Shown: piece by piece, positions 1 to 8,585 of the stretch
Layout of the letters: every line of letters starts with the position of its first letter
How positions within the stretch are numbered: the first letter of the stretch is position 1
From: Nocardioides salarius
Lineage (GTDB): Bacteria; Actinomycetota; Actinomycetes; Propionibacteriales; Nocardioidaceae
Direction of reading: 5' to 3'
Assembly (NCBI RefSeq): GCF_016907435.1
Contig: NZ_JAFBBZ010000001.1
Location: 1 to 64,000 of the forward strand
Length of the DNA stretch: 64,000 nucleotides
Notes under the pieces: generated by a model
Told to the model about the DNA's origin: nothing
Databases searched by the model: none
What the model saw: only the letters and a program-made list of their open reading frames with translations
Program-made: the position numbers and the translations under genes

Positions 1-74
1 AAGTCCTGCAGGACGGTGCGGCGGCGCAGCTTGTCCTCCGCGCCGCCGATGATCATCAGGGGACCTCTGGGCAT
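1..74 (-). CDS. cphB: Cyanophycinase, N-terminal fragment (cut by window edge)
   Basis: Only the first 24 complete codons are present, read leftwards off the window edge. The peptide begins MPRGPLMIIGGAEDK and continues with an Arg-rich stretch. The segment LMIIGGAEDK is the characteristic N-terminal strand and loop of cyanophycinase, the serine peptidase (S51 family) that cuts the storage polymer multi-L-arginyl-poly-L-aspartate to dipeptides. Family membership therefore rests on this short motif alone. Cyanophycin synthetase would be expected nearby, outside the window. A TAGCGT hexamer 6 nt before the ATG supports this start. Confidence 0.7.
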   Translation of the reverse strand, partial: MPRGPLMIIGGAEDKLRRRTVLQD

Positions 75-80
75 GGCGAC

Positions 81-86
81 ACGCTA
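81..86 (-). promoter_or_regulatory. Putative -10 element of the cyanophycinase gene
   Basis: TAGCGT on the minus strand ends 6 nt before the ATG at 74, which would place the transcription start at or next to the start codon (leaderless mRNA). No -35 element is assigned. Confidence 0.4.
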
Positions 87-161
87 GGGCATGAGCCACC
101 TCACCCCGCAGGTGACGCGGGCCCGGTGGTGCTGGATCGGCGCCCGCGCGGCTGAGAGAGT

Positions 162-689
162 GTGCCGGTGAGCAGCGAGACCGCCCCCCGACGCCTGGTC
201 CTGGCCCGGCACGCCCAGGCCGTCGGCGCGGCCGCGACCGATGCCGTGCGCGAGCTGAGCGCCCGCGGGCGCCGCGACGCCGCGGCCGCCGGGCGGTGGC
301 TGGCCGAGCTGGGCGTGACTCCCGACCACGCCCTCGTCTCCGCGGCGGTGCGCACCAGCCAGACCTGGGACCAGATGTGCGCCGGCGCCGGCTGGGAGCT
401 GGCCGCCGACCTCGACCGGGGTCTCTACGAGGCCGGCACCGACGCGGCGCTCGACCTGGTGCGGCTGGTGCCCGCGCAGGTGCGCACCCTGGTGGTCGTG
501 GGCCACAACCCCACCATCGGCTCGCTGGCGCACGTCCTCGACGACGGCGACGGGGACCCCGAGGCGGTGACGGCGCTGCTCGGGGGCTACCCGACCAGCG
601 CGCTCACCGTCTTCGCGGTCAGCACCGCGTGGGCCGACCTCGCCGAGGAGTCGGCGACCGTGCTGGCCCACCACGTCGCCCGCGGCTGA
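162..689 (+). CDS. SixA-type histidine phosphatase
   Basis: The 175-residue product is a compact member of the histidine phosphatase superfamily, close in size to phosphohistidine phosphatase SixA. The nucleophile motif LARHAQA puts the phosphorylated His at residue 17; the family RHG is RHA here, which is common in actinobacterial SixA-like proteins. The second His lies in VVVGHNPT (residue 115), and LYEAG near 90 probably carries the acid. It should act in the cytosol on phosphohistidine or a small phospho-metabolite; the substrate cannot be read from sequence. The start is GTG at 162; a second in-frame GTG at 168 is possible. It converges with serB. Confidence 0.85.
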   Translation: MPVSSETAPRRLVLARHAQAVGAAATDAVRELSARGRRDAAAAGRWLAELGVTPDHALVSAAVRTSQTWDQMCAGAGWELAADLDRGLYEAGTDAALDLVRLVPAQVRTLVVVGHNPTIGSLAHVLDDGDGDPEAVTALLGGYPTSALTVFAVSTAWADLAEESATVLAHHVARG

Positions 690-707
690 GAGCCACAGCG
701 GCGGACC

Positions 708-1943
708 TCAGAGGGGCGGCGCGGGGGTGGTGATGCCCACCGCGCGGTCGGCGGCCTCGACCTCCTCGCGGCTGATCCCGAGCAGGTAGATGATCGCGTC
801 GAGGTAGGGCACGTTGACCGAGGTGTCGGCGGCGTCGCGGACCATGGGCTTGGCGTTGTAGGCGATGCCCAGCCCGGCGGCGGCGAGCATGTCGAGGTCG
901 TTGGCGCCGTCGCCGATGGCGATGGTGGAGGCGACGTCGACACCGATCTCGTCGGCGAACTCCCGCAGCGCCCGGGCCTTGCCGGCCCGGTCGACGACCT
1001 CGCCGACGATGCGCCCGGTCAGGTGGCCGTCGACGATCTCGAGCTCGTTGGCCCGGGCGAAGTGGATGCCGAGCTCGGTGGCGAGCCGGTCGGTGATCTG
1101 GGTGAAGCCGCCCGAGACGATCGCGAACCGGTAGCCCAGGCGACGCAGCGTGCGCACCATGGTGCGCGCCCCCGGCGCGAGCTGGATGGCGTCGTAGACC
1201 TCGTGCAGCGCGCGGGCCGGCACGCCCTCGAGCAGCGCCACCCGCGAGCGCAGCGACTCCTCGAAGTCGAGCTCGCCGCGCATCGCGCGCTCGGTGACCT
1301 CGGCGACCTCGGCCTCGCAGCCGGCGTGGGCGGCGATCATCTCGATCACCTCGCCCTGGATGAGCGTGGAGTCGACGTCCATCACGATCAGCCGCATGCC
1401 GCGGCGCAGCAGGTTGGCGGGCTGGACCGCCACGTCGATGCCCTGGCTGGCGGCCTCGAGGGCCAACAGCTCGCGCAGCCGCTCCGGCTCGGCGCCCGAG
1501 ACGTGCAGGTCGAAGGCGGTCACGGGGTAGCGCGCCATCCGCTCGATGCGGTCGATGTTGGCCCCCGCCTCGGCGATCCGCCCGGCCACCGCGGCCATCG
1601 CCGAGGCCGTGAGGGGCGTGCCGAGCACGGTCACGTGGGAGCCGCCCCGGGCCGGGGGCCGCGTGTCGCCCGTGCCGGCCTCGATCTCGACGCTCATGTC
1701 GAGCGAGCCCGCGGTCTCCTCCACGGCCCGCTGCAGACCGGCGGCGTCCTGGGGCACGGTGACCAGCACGCCGAGGATCAGGCGGCGCCGCAACCGGATC
1801 TGCTCGAGGTCGACGACCTCCACCCCGGCCCGCGCCAGGGTCGCGAAGACCGAGGACGTCACGCCCGGGCGGTCGCGACCGGTCAGGGTGATCAGGAGCG
1901 TCTCGGGGCGTACGCCGTCCGGCGGCGGGAGTGGCTGGTTCAT
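708..1943 (-). CDS. serB: Phosphoserine phosphatase with two ACT-like N-terminal domains
   Basis: The enzyme hydrolyses O-phospho-L-serine to serine, the last step of serine synthesis. The product is 411 residues, similar to mycobacterial SerB2. Residues 15-175 hold two ACT-like regulatory domains (TLTGRDRPGVTSS near 20 and VTVLGTPLTASAMAAVAG near 105). The HAD phosphatase core follows, with the nucleophile motif MDVDSTL (Asp189, Asp191), then IVSGGFTQ and the metal-binding GDGANDLDML. The ACT domains imply amino-acid feedback control, as is known for the family. The start ATG at 1943 gives MNQPLPPP; a TAGCCT hexamer lies 10 nt upstream. An open frame extends further upstream but has no family similarity. 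Confidence 0.95.
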   Translation of the reverse strand: MNQPLPPPDGVRPETLLITLTGRDRPGVTSSVFATLARAGVEVVDLEQIRLRRRLILGVLVTVPQDAAGLQRAVEETAGSLDMSVEIEAGTGDTRPPARGGSHVTVLGTPLTASAMAAVAGRIAEAGANIDRIERMARYPVTAFDLHVSGAEPERLRELLALEAASQGIDVAVQPANLLRRGMRLIVMDVDSTLIQGEVIEMIAAHAGCEAEVAEVTERAMRGELDFEESLRSRVALLEGVPARALHEVYDAIQLAPGARTMVRTLRRLGYRFAIVSGGFTQITDRLATELGIHFARANELEIVDGHLTGRIVGEVVDRAGKARALREFADEIGVDVASTIAIGDGANDLDMLAAAGLGIAYNAKPMVRDAADTSVNVPYLDAIIYLLGISREEVEAADRAVGITTPAPPL

Positions 1944-2050
1944 CGCAGGCACGAGGCTAGCGCCGCCGGCACGGGAGATGAGCACCCGTACCCAGGCGGT
2001 TGAGCCCTTCGACCGTGGCGGCGACGCCCCGGGCGCGGTGTGCTGGACCC

Positions 2051-4498
2051 ATGCCCAGCTACGCGCGCCCCGACCTGTGCCCCGACTGCGGGGCGGTGCT
2101 GCCGCCGGAGCCCGACGCGTGCCCGCGCTGCGGGCTGCCGCTGCGTGACCCGCTCGCCGACGAGCTGCTGGCCACGCTGCGCCACGCCGACGAGCTGGTG
2201 GTCCGGCTGCGGGCCCGCGCCGACGCACCCACCCGGGCGCCGGCGACCGGGACCGTGCCCCGGACCCGCCGAGGACCGGTGCCTCGACGACTGGTGCCTC
2301 GACGTCTGGGCCAGGCCACGGTGCCGCAGCTGCTGCTGGCCCTGGGCGCCGCCTGCCTGCTGGTCGCGGCCGTGGTGTTCCTGGCGGTCGCCTGGTCGTG
2401 GCTCGGCGTTGCCGGGCGCACCGCCGTGCTGCTGGTGCTGACGGTGTCGGCCGGCGGCGCCTCGGTGCTGCTGTCGCGTCGAGACCTGGTCGCGGCCGCG
2501 GAGGCGCTCTGCGCGGTCACCCTCGGCTTCGTCGTGCTCGACGTGCTGGGCGCCGGCCAGTCGGGCTGGGCGCCCGAGCCCGGCACCAGCGGGTCGGGGC
2601 TCGTCCTCGGTGCGGTGGTCGTCGCGGCCGGGCTCGCGCTGTCCACCCTGCACCTGCGCCTCGCCGGGGCACGGCCCGTGGTCGCCCAGCTGGTCATCGC
2701 ACCGGCGCTCCTCGGCCTCGCCGGCTCCCTGGCGGCCGTGGTCGAGGAGCGCACCGCCGACGGCGGGGCCGCCAGCGCGTCAGGTGTCTGGGCGGGCTGC
2801 GTGGTGGCCGCCGCGGCCCTCGTCGTGCTCGCCGCGCGCACGCGGCTGGGGGTGCTGCGTGTCGCCGCGGGCGTGGTGGGCTGCGTGGCCTGGCTGGTGC
2901 TGCTCGCGATCTCCCTGGCCGACAACGGCGCCGACCTGAGCCTGCGCGGCCTCTGGGCGGAGGGCGGGGTCACCTGGTTGCTGGTGGCCGCCGCGCTCGC
3001 GCTGCTGCCGCTGCTCGACCCCCTCGTGCGCCGCGGCGCGGTGGCCGTGCTGCCCGAGGTGGCGGCGATGTCGCTGGGCAGCCTGGTGCTCGTGCTGCCG
3101 GCCCTCGACGAGGGTGCCGACGCCGTGCTGGTCGCGACCGGTGCCCTCGTCGCGGTGTGGGGCCTGGCGGCCGCGGGCACCGCGCGCGTCCTGCCTCGAC
3201 GACGGGTCGTCCCGGTCGGGGTCGCCCTGGCGTTCGTGCTGCCGGTGCTGGTCGCGGTCGTGTCGCTGCACGCCGTCGCGCTGGAGGCGCTGCTCGACGT
3301 CGCCGCGGTGTACGACGCCACGGTGGGCGTGCGCGTCGACGCGCCCGCCACCGCCTGGGACGCCCGCCTGCTGGTGCCGGCCGTGCTCGCCCTGGGCGTC
3401 GCGGCGCTGGGCGCGGCGCCGGCGGCCCGGCAGCGGCACACGGGCGTCACCGTGGGCGCCGCGCTCGCCGTCGCGGCGCTGGCCACGGCCGCCCTGCTCG
3501 AGGCGCCCCTGGCGGCGGTGGTGCTGCCGCTCGCGCTCGCCGCGACGGGCCTGGTGGCGCTCGGGAACCGGCGTGCGGTCTGGTCGGGCCTCGTGGTCGG
3601 GGCCGCCGGCGGCGTGGTGGCCCTGCCCAGCGCGGCCCTGGCCGCCGTCGCGGCCGGTCTCGTGGTGCTCGCCTGCGGCTACCGGGCCCTCGCGGGCCGT
3701 CCGGGTGGGGCGGAGGCCTGGGCGGCGCTGCCCGTCGCGGGGGCGGCGGCCCTGTGGGCCGTCGGCGAGCTGGCCGGCGTCGACGTGGCCTCCCGGGGCG
3801 CGGCGACGGTGCTGGTCGTGGGCGTCCTGGCCCTGGTGGCGCGACGTACCGAGGTCGACCTGGCGACCGTGCTGGTGGTGCCCTGGCCGGCGGTGGCCGG
3901 GGTGCTGGCGGCGGGGGACCGGTCGGTCTCCTCGGCGCTGCACCTGACCCTGCTGGGCGCGCTGCTGGTGGCCCGGGCGCTCACCGACGACCGCCGTCGA
4001 CGGGTCGCCTGGGCCGGTGGCCTGCTGCTCGCGGCCGCCACCTGGGTGCGCCTGGCCGACATCGGTGTCGAGGCCCCGGAGGCCTACACCGCACCCACCG
4101 CGCTCGCGCTGCTCGTCGTCGGGCTGCGTGCCCTGCGCCGCGCCCCCGAGCGGGGCTCGGTGGCCACCCTGCTGCCCGGGCTGGTGCTGGCCGTGCTGCC
4201 GAGCCTGCTGTGGGTGCTGGCCCAGGACCCCGTCTCGTGGCGCGCCCTGCTGCTGGGCCTGGGCTGCCTGGTCCTGGTGCTGGGTGGCGCCCGGCTGTGC
4301 TGGCAGGCGCCGCTGCTGGTCGGGGCGGTCGCCGGCGGGCTCCTGGTGCTGCGCGAGCTGGCGCCGTACGCCGCAGCGACGCCGCAGTGGGTCCTGCTGG
4401 CGGCGGCCGGCGCGCTGCTGCTCGGGGTCGGCACCACCTGGGAGCGCCGCGTGCGCGACCTGCGCCACGCCGGGCACTACCTGGCCCGGCTCAGGTGA
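2051..4498 (+). CDS. Large multi-pass membrane protein with N-terminal zinc ribbon
   Basis: The 815-residue product starts with a short zinc ribbon: CPDCG and CPRCG, about 15 residues apart, within residues 9-32. About 60 charged cytosolic residues follow. From residue ~95 to the C-terminus there is an almost unbroken run of Leu/Val/Ala-rich hydrophobic segments, at least 20 predicted helices by eye. I recognise no catalytic motif. Similar zinc-ribbon polytopic proteins of unknown function occur in actinomycetes; I cannot name the family with certainty. The start ATG at 2051 is placed directly before the zinc ribbon. It ends 13 bp from the convergent secDF gene. Confidence 0.8.
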   Translation: MPSYARPDLCPDCGAVLPPEPDACPRCGLPLRDPLADELLATLRHADELVVRLRARADAPTRAPATGTVPRTRRGPVPRRLVPRRLGQATVPQLLLALGAACLLVAAVVFLAVAWSWLGVAGRTAVLLVLTVSAGGASVLLSRRDLVAAAEALCAVTLGFVVLDVLGAGQSGWAPEPGTSGSGLVLGAVVVAAGLALSTLHLRLAGARPVVAQLVIAPALLGLAGSLAAVVEERTADGGAASASGVWAGCVVAAAALVVLAARTRLGVLRVAAGVVGCVAWLVLLAISLADNGADLSLRGLWAEGGVTWLLVAAALALLPLLDPLVRRGAVAVLPEVAAMSLGSLVLVLPALDEGADAVLVATGALVAVWGLAAAGTARVLPRRRVVPVGVALAFVLPVLVAVVSLHAVALEALLDVAAVYDATVGVRVDAPATAWDARLLVPAVLALGVAALGAAPAARQRHTGVTVGAALAVAALATAALLEAPLAAVVLPLALAATGLVALGNRRAVWSGLVVGAAGGVVALPSAALAAVAAGLVVLACGYRALAGRPGGAEAWAALPVAGAAALWAVGELAGVDVASRGAATVLVVGVLALVARRTEVDLATVLVVPWPAVAGVLAAGDRSVSSALHLTLLGALLVARALTDDRRRRVAWAGGLLLAAATWVRLADIGVEAPEAYTAPTALALLVVGLRALRRAPERGSVATLLPGLVLAVLPSLLWVLAQDPVSWRALLLGLGCLVLVLGGARLCWQAPLLVGAVAGGLLVLRELAPYAAATPQWVLLAAAGALLLGVGTTWERRVRDLRHAGHYLARLR

Positions 4499-4511
4499 GC
4501 CGCGGGGAGGC

Positions 4512-6860
4512 TCAGATGACGGCGCCGCTGTCGTCGGGGGCCCGCTCGACCCTCTTGGAGCGCGGCTCGCGGGGCTCCACGGGCCAGACCCGGTGCATCA
4601 GCACCGCCAGCGGGGTCGCGGTGAAGACCGAGGAGTAGGTGCCGACGACCAGGCCGATGAGCAGGGCGAGCGCGAAGTCGGTCAGCGAGTCGCCACCGAG
4701 CACGAAGAGCGCGCCCAGGATGAACATCGTGCCCAGGCCGGTGTTGATCGTGCGGGGCACCGTGGCCAGCACGGCCTCGTTGCAGGACTCCGCGAAGGTG
4801 ACGGCGCCTTCGCGGGTGCCGCGCCACTTCTCACGCACGCGGTCGAAGACGACGACGGTGTCGTTGACGCTGAGGCCGATGACGGTCAGCACGGCGGCGA
4901 GGAACACCCCGTCGACCGGGCGGCCGAGCCAGGCGAAGACACCGATCACGATCGAGACGTCGTGGAGCATCGCGATCGCCGCCGACGCGCCGAAGACCCA
5001 GCGGAAGCGCAGTGCCAGGTAGAGCATCTGGGCGGCCAGGGCGATGCCCAGCGCGATCAGCGCCTTGTTGCGCAGCTCGTCGCCCAGCGACGGCCCGATC
5101 AGTGAGTCGGACTCGAGGTCGGAGCCCGGCACCGCGGCGGCGACGGTGTCGCGGATGACCTGCGCCTGGTCGTTGTCGACGTCGCCGACCTTGACCACCA
5201 GGTCGCCGTCACCGGAGGTCTGCACCACGGCGTCGTCGAAGCCGGCGTCGTCGAGGTCGGCGCGCACGGTCTCGACGTCGCCGGCGTCGGCGGCCTGCGA
5301 GGTGGTGAAGTCGAGGACGCGGCCGCCGGTGAACTCCACGCCGAGGTTGAGCCCGTTGAGCCCGATGCCGGCCAGCGCGGCGACCACGACGGCCGCGGAC
5401 GTGGCCAGCCAGATCCGCGAGCGGCCCATGATGTCGGGGTTGCGCTCGAGCAGGACGTCGTGGACCTTGCCGGTCTTCGCGAAGCCGGTCAGCGCCGGGC
5501 GGCGGCGCACGGCCTTGCGCGAGGTGGCGAACTCGACCAGCACCCGGCTGATGACCATCGCCGAGAACATCGAGGCCACGACGCCGATCGTCAGCGTGAC
5601 GCCGAAGCCGCGCACGGGGCCGGTGGCGAGGAAGAAGAGCAGGCCACCGGCCAGCAGGGTGGTGACGTTGGAGTCGAGGATGGCTGACCAGGCCTTCGAG
5701 AAGCCGGTGGAGATCGCCTTCGCCGGGGGCGCGTTCTCCTCGGAGCTCTCCTCCTTGGCCCGCTCGAAGACGAGCACGTTGGCGTCGATCGCCATGCCGA
5801 TGGCCAGCACGAAGCCCGCGAGGCCCGGCAGCGTCAGGGTCGCGCCGAGCGCGACCAGCACGGCGTACGAGATGAGGGCGTAGCAGCCCAGTGCCACCAC
5901 GGCCAGGAAGCCGGAGAGGCGGTAGGCGAAGGTGATGAAGAGGCCGGTGAGCAGCAGGCCGATGAGGCCGGCCTGGAAGGAGGCGTCGATGGCCTCGTCG
6001 CCGAGCGTGGGGCCGACGACCTGCTGGGAGATGATCTCGACGGGCAGCGGCAGCGCGCCGCCCTCGATCAGCAGCGCCAGGTTCTGCGCGGAGGACTCGG
6101 TGAAGCTGCCGCTGATCTGGGTGCGCCCGCCGAGCTGGCCGACGTCGCAGGTGGAGTCCTGGACCTGCGGGGAGCTGATCACCTCGCTGTCGAGGACGAT
6201 CGCGATGCGGCGCTGGGGGTCGCCCTGCTGGAAGCAGGCGGCGTCGCCGGTCAGGGAGGCCCAGGCGTCCTGGCCCTTGCTGGCGAACTCGACGTCGACG
6301 ACCCACTGGACGCCCTGCTCCTGGATGCCGGCGGTGGCGCTGGAGACGTCGTCGCCCTCGAGCTGGGCCGGGCCGAGCACCAGTGGGGAGCCGTCCTCGT
6401 CGGTGGTGGCGAAGCGGCCCTGCTTGTCGGTGTCGGGCTGCTGCGAGCCCTCCTCGGGCTCCTCGCCGGTGTTGCCGACGATGCTGGGGTCGGTGCCGAG
6501 CACCGGGTGGAAGGTCAGGCGCGCGGTGCGGCCGATGACCTCCGCCGCCTCGCGGGGGTCCTCGACGCCGGGCAGCTCGATCAGGATCCGGTTCTCGCCC
6601 GAGCGCACCAGCGTGGGCTCGGTGACGCCCAGGGCGTCGACGCGACCGCGCAGCACCTCCACCGCACGGTCGGTGTTCTCGGCGTTGGCCTCGACGGTGT
6701 CGGTCGAGCTCGCCTCCAGGGTGATCTGGGTGCCTCCGGAGAGGTCCAGGCCCAGCTTGGGCGAGGAGCCCAGGGTGAGCAGGGCGGCACCGACCAGGAC
6801 CAGGACGGCGACGAGGAAACGCCACCACGAGCTCTTGCGCATGCGCACATGGTCCGTCAT
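4512..6860 (-). CDS. secDF: Fused protein translocase subunit SecD-SecF
   Basis: The 782-residue protein carries both SecD and SecF, which use the proton-motive force to pull preproteins out of the SecYEG channel. The SecD half (about 1-445) starts with one helix and the P1-domain motif LDLSGGTQITLE, and reaches the membrane motif IGMAIDANVLVFERAKEE. That motif includes the Asp needed for proton coupling. The SecF half follows a RRPALTG linker, with GVEFTGGRVLDF and GLSVNDTVVVFDRVREK. An AAAGGA ribosome site precedes ATG 6860. Most actinobacteria have separate secD and secF beside yajC and ruvB; none of those is here, so this may be a second copy. Confidence 0.93.
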   Translation of the reverse strand: MTDHVRMRKSSWWRFLVAVLVLVGAALLTLGSSPKLGLDLSGGTQITLEASSTDTVEANAENTDRAVEVLRGRVDALGVTEPTLVRSGENRILIELPGVEDPREAAEVIGRTARLTFHPVLGTDPSIVGNTGEEPEEGSQQPDTDKQGRFATTDEDGSPLVLGPAQLEGDDVSSATAGIQEQGVQWVVDVEFASKGQDAWASLTGDAACFQQGDPQRRIAIVLDSEVISSPQVQDSTCDVGQLGGRTQISGSFTESSAQNLALLIEGGALPLPVEIISQQVVGPTLGDEAIDASFQAGLIGLLLTGLFITFAYRLSGFLAVVALGCYALISYAVLVALGATLTLPGLAGFVLAIGMAIDANVLVFERAKEESSEENAPPAKAISTGFSKAWSAILDSNVTTLLAGGLLFFLATGPVRGFGVTLTIGVVASMFSAMVISRVLVEFATSRKAVRRRPALTGFAKTGKVHDVLLERNPDIMGRSRIWLATSAAVVVAALAGIGLNGLNLGVEFTGGRVLDFTTSQAADAGDVETVRADLDDAGFDDAVVQTSGDGDLVVKVGDVDNDQAQVIRDTVAAAVPGSDLESDSLIGPSLGDELRNKALIALGIALAAQMLYLALRFRWVFGASAAIAMLHDVSIVIGVFAWLGRPVDGVFLAAVLTVIGLSVNDTVVVFDRVREKWRGTREGAVTFAESCNEAVLATVPRTINTGLGTMFILGALFVLGGDSLTDFALALLIGLVVGTYSSVFTATPLAVLMHRVWPVEPREPRSKRVERAPDDSGAVI

Positions 6861-6910
6861 CGGTCCTTTACGTCACACACCGGGCTCCGCGCACCACCCC
6901 GCGGGGCCGG

Positions 6911-7687
6911 TCAGGCCGGCGGCCACACCTCTGGCGAGCAGGCCGCCACCAGCGCCCGGCGCCCGGCCCGGGCGAGCGGACGCAGCGCCTGCGCACGCGC
7001 CTGGGCCTCGGCGGCGGTGATGGCGCCGCCGTCGTCCTCGAGCGCCAGGTCGGCGATCTCGAGGGCCTGCAGCCCCCGGGCGGCGAGCTCCACGCAGCGT
7101 GCCGGCACTCCCGGGGGAGCGTCGAGGCCGTCGCGGTGGCGCAGGTCCATCAGCCGGTCGGCCACCTCGGGGCGCCAGCGCGCCACCTCGAGGGCGGCCA
7201 GGAGGTCGGCGGTCTGCGGCAGGGCGGCGCGCAGGGCCCGGTCGGCCTCGCCCACGTCGGGCAGCTGGCGGCGCCCGGCCGGCTCGGCGACCCACGTGGT
7301 CGCGGCACCCACGACCCAGGGCACCAGGCCCACGGATGCCGGAGCACCCGGCAGGGCGCGCATGGCGGCGCCGGTGACCACCACCGCCTCGCCCGCCTCC
7401 AGCGCGGCGGCGTTGAAGGCGGGCGGACCGCCCAGCCCGACGGGGTCGCCCTCCACGCCGAAGGCGGCGCCGATCGTGTCGGCGCCCTCGACCCGCAGCC
7501 GCGCCAGACCGCCCACCAGGGTCTCGGTGCCGTCCCCGCCGAGGCCCATCGCGCCCAGCCCGGCCACGGCGTGCGTGGCCTGGTCGTCGATGACCGCGTC
7601 GACCACCAGGTCGGCGGCGACGTGCCCGCGCAGCCACGACGTGCCCCACCAGGCGAGGCGGGCGGCGGCGGGCAGGGGTGAGGTCAC
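6911..7687 (-). CDS. Unrecognised actinobacterial protein, 258 aa
   Basis: I do not recognise this family. The product is 258 residues, rich in Ala, Gly and Arg, with no clear signal peptide or membrane helix. The first half is mildly hydrophobic and Gly-rich (LGAMGLGGDGTETLVGGLAR; EAGEAVVVTGAAMRALPG). The second half is helical and charged (DRLMDLRHRDGLDAPPG). The reading frame uses GC-rich third positions as its neighbours do, which supports real coding. The start GTG at 7687 follows a TACCCT hexamer 8 nt upstream, divergent from the ABC ATPase promoter. Confidence 0.6.
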   Translation of the reverse strand: MTSPLPAAARLAWWGTSWLRGHVAADLVVDAVIDDQATHAVAGLGAMGLGGDGTETLVGGLARLRVEGADTIGAAFGVEGDPVGLGGPPAFNAAALEAGEAVVVTGAAMRALPGAPASVGLVPWVVGAATTWVAEPAGRRQLPDVGEADRALRAALPQTADLLAALEVARWRPEVADRLMDLRHRDGLDAPPGVPARCVELAARGLQALEIADLALEDDGGAITAAEAQARAQALRPLARAGRRALVAACSPEVWPPA

Positions 7688-7695
7688 GGCGGGTG

Positions 7696-7701
7696 AGGGT
7701 A
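7696..7701 (-). promoter_or_regulatory. Putative -10 element for the 258-aa protein gene
   Basis: TACCCT on the minus strand, 8 nt before GTG 7687. It lies only 10 bp from the opposing hexamer at 7712-7717, so the two promoters must overlap. Confidence 0.35.
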
Positions 7702-7711
7702 CGCCGGTGGT

Positions 7712-7717
7712 TAGGGT
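7712..7717 (+). promoter_or_regulatory. Putative -10 element of the ABC ATPase gene (leaderless)
   Basis: TAGGGT ends 6 nt before ATG 7724, and there is no ribosome-binding site between them. Confidence 0.5.
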
Positions 7718-7723
7718 GACGCC

Positions 7724-8518
7724 ATGGCAGCAGTCCTCGAGTTCGCCGACGTCTCCGTCCGCCGGGGCCAGGCCACCCTGCTCGACCGGGTCAGCTGGAC
7801 CGTCGAGGAGGACGAGCGCTGGGTCGTGCTCGGCCCCAACGGGGCGGGCAAGACCACGCTGCTGCAGCTGGCCTCCGCCCAGATCCACCCCTCCGACGGG
7901 GTGGCGGGCGTGCTCGAGGAGGTGCTGGGCACCGTCGACGTCTTCGAGCTGCGCCCCCGCATCGGCCTGACCAGCGCCGCGCTCGCCGAGCGGATCCCCC
8001 GCGGTGAGAAGGTGCGCGACCTCGTCGTCTCCGCGTCGTACGCCGTCGTGGGCCGCTGGCGCGAGGCCTACGACGAGCTCGACCACGAGCGGGCCGAGTC
8101 GCTGCTGCGCGAGCTGGGTGCGCTGCACCTGGCCGACCGGACCTTCGGCACCCTCTCGGAGGGGGAGCGCAAGCGGGTGCAGATCTGCCGCTCCCTGATG
8201 AGCGACCCCGAGCTGCTGCTGCTCGACGAGCCGGCCGCCGGTCTCGACCTGGGCGGTCGCGAGGACCTGGTCGCGACGCTGTCGATGCTGGCCTACGACC
8301 CCGACTCGCCGGCCACGGTGCTGGTCTCCCACCACGTCGAGGAGATCCCGCCCGGCTTCACCCACGCGCTGCTGCTGCGCGAGGGTCGCGTGGTCGAGGC
8401 CGGGCTGCTCGACCAGGTGCTCACCGAGGCGGCGCTCTCGGCGACCTTCGGGATGCCGCTGCACGTCACCCACGAGGACGAGCGCTGGACCGCCCGGCGC
8501 CGCACCCGCGCCCACTGA
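7724..8518 (+). CDS. Stand-alone ABC transporter ATP-binding protein
   Basis: The 264-residue ATPase has a Walker A GPNGAGKTT near residue 38, the signature LSEGERKRV near 145, and a Walker B LLLLDEPAAGLDLGG near 165, followed by the switch His in SHHVEEIP. It has one nucleotide-binding domain and no membrane segment. No permease or solute-binding gene is adjacent, so it either serves a distant permease or acts without one. Its layout resembles the YlmA/ModF-type soluble ATPases. The signature reads LSEGE rather than LSGGQ, as in that group. Transcript appears leaderless. Confidence 0.88.
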   Translation: MAAVLEFADVSVRRGQATLLDRVSWTVEEDERWVVLGPNGAGKTTLLQLASAQIHPSDGVAGVLEEVLGTVDVFELRPRIGLTSAALAERIPRGEKVRDLVVSASYAVVGRWREAYDELDHERAESLLRELGALHLADRTFGTLSEGERKRVQICRSLMSDPELLLLDEPAAGLDLGGREDLVATLSMLAYDPDSPATVLVSHHVEEIPPGFTHALLLREGRVVEAGLLDQVLTEAALSATFGMPLHVTHEDERWTARRRTRAH

Positions 8519-8573
8519 TCCCTCGCTCGTCCCCAGCTGCCGCGTCAGGTAAAGACCCGCCCCGGCGTCTGGG

Positions 8574-8579
8574 TAGGGT
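8574..8579 (+). promoter_or_regulatory. Putative -10 element of the NfeD gene (leaderless)
   Basis: TAGGGT ends 6 nt before ATG 8586. It probably drives the nfeD-SPFH pair. Confidence 0.5.
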
Positions 8580-8585
8580 GAGGTC

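Noticed and set aside
1944..2228. Extended N-terminus of SerB
   Set aside because: The added sequence is Arg/Ala-rich without family similarity; SerB2-like proteins begin near MNQPLPPP.
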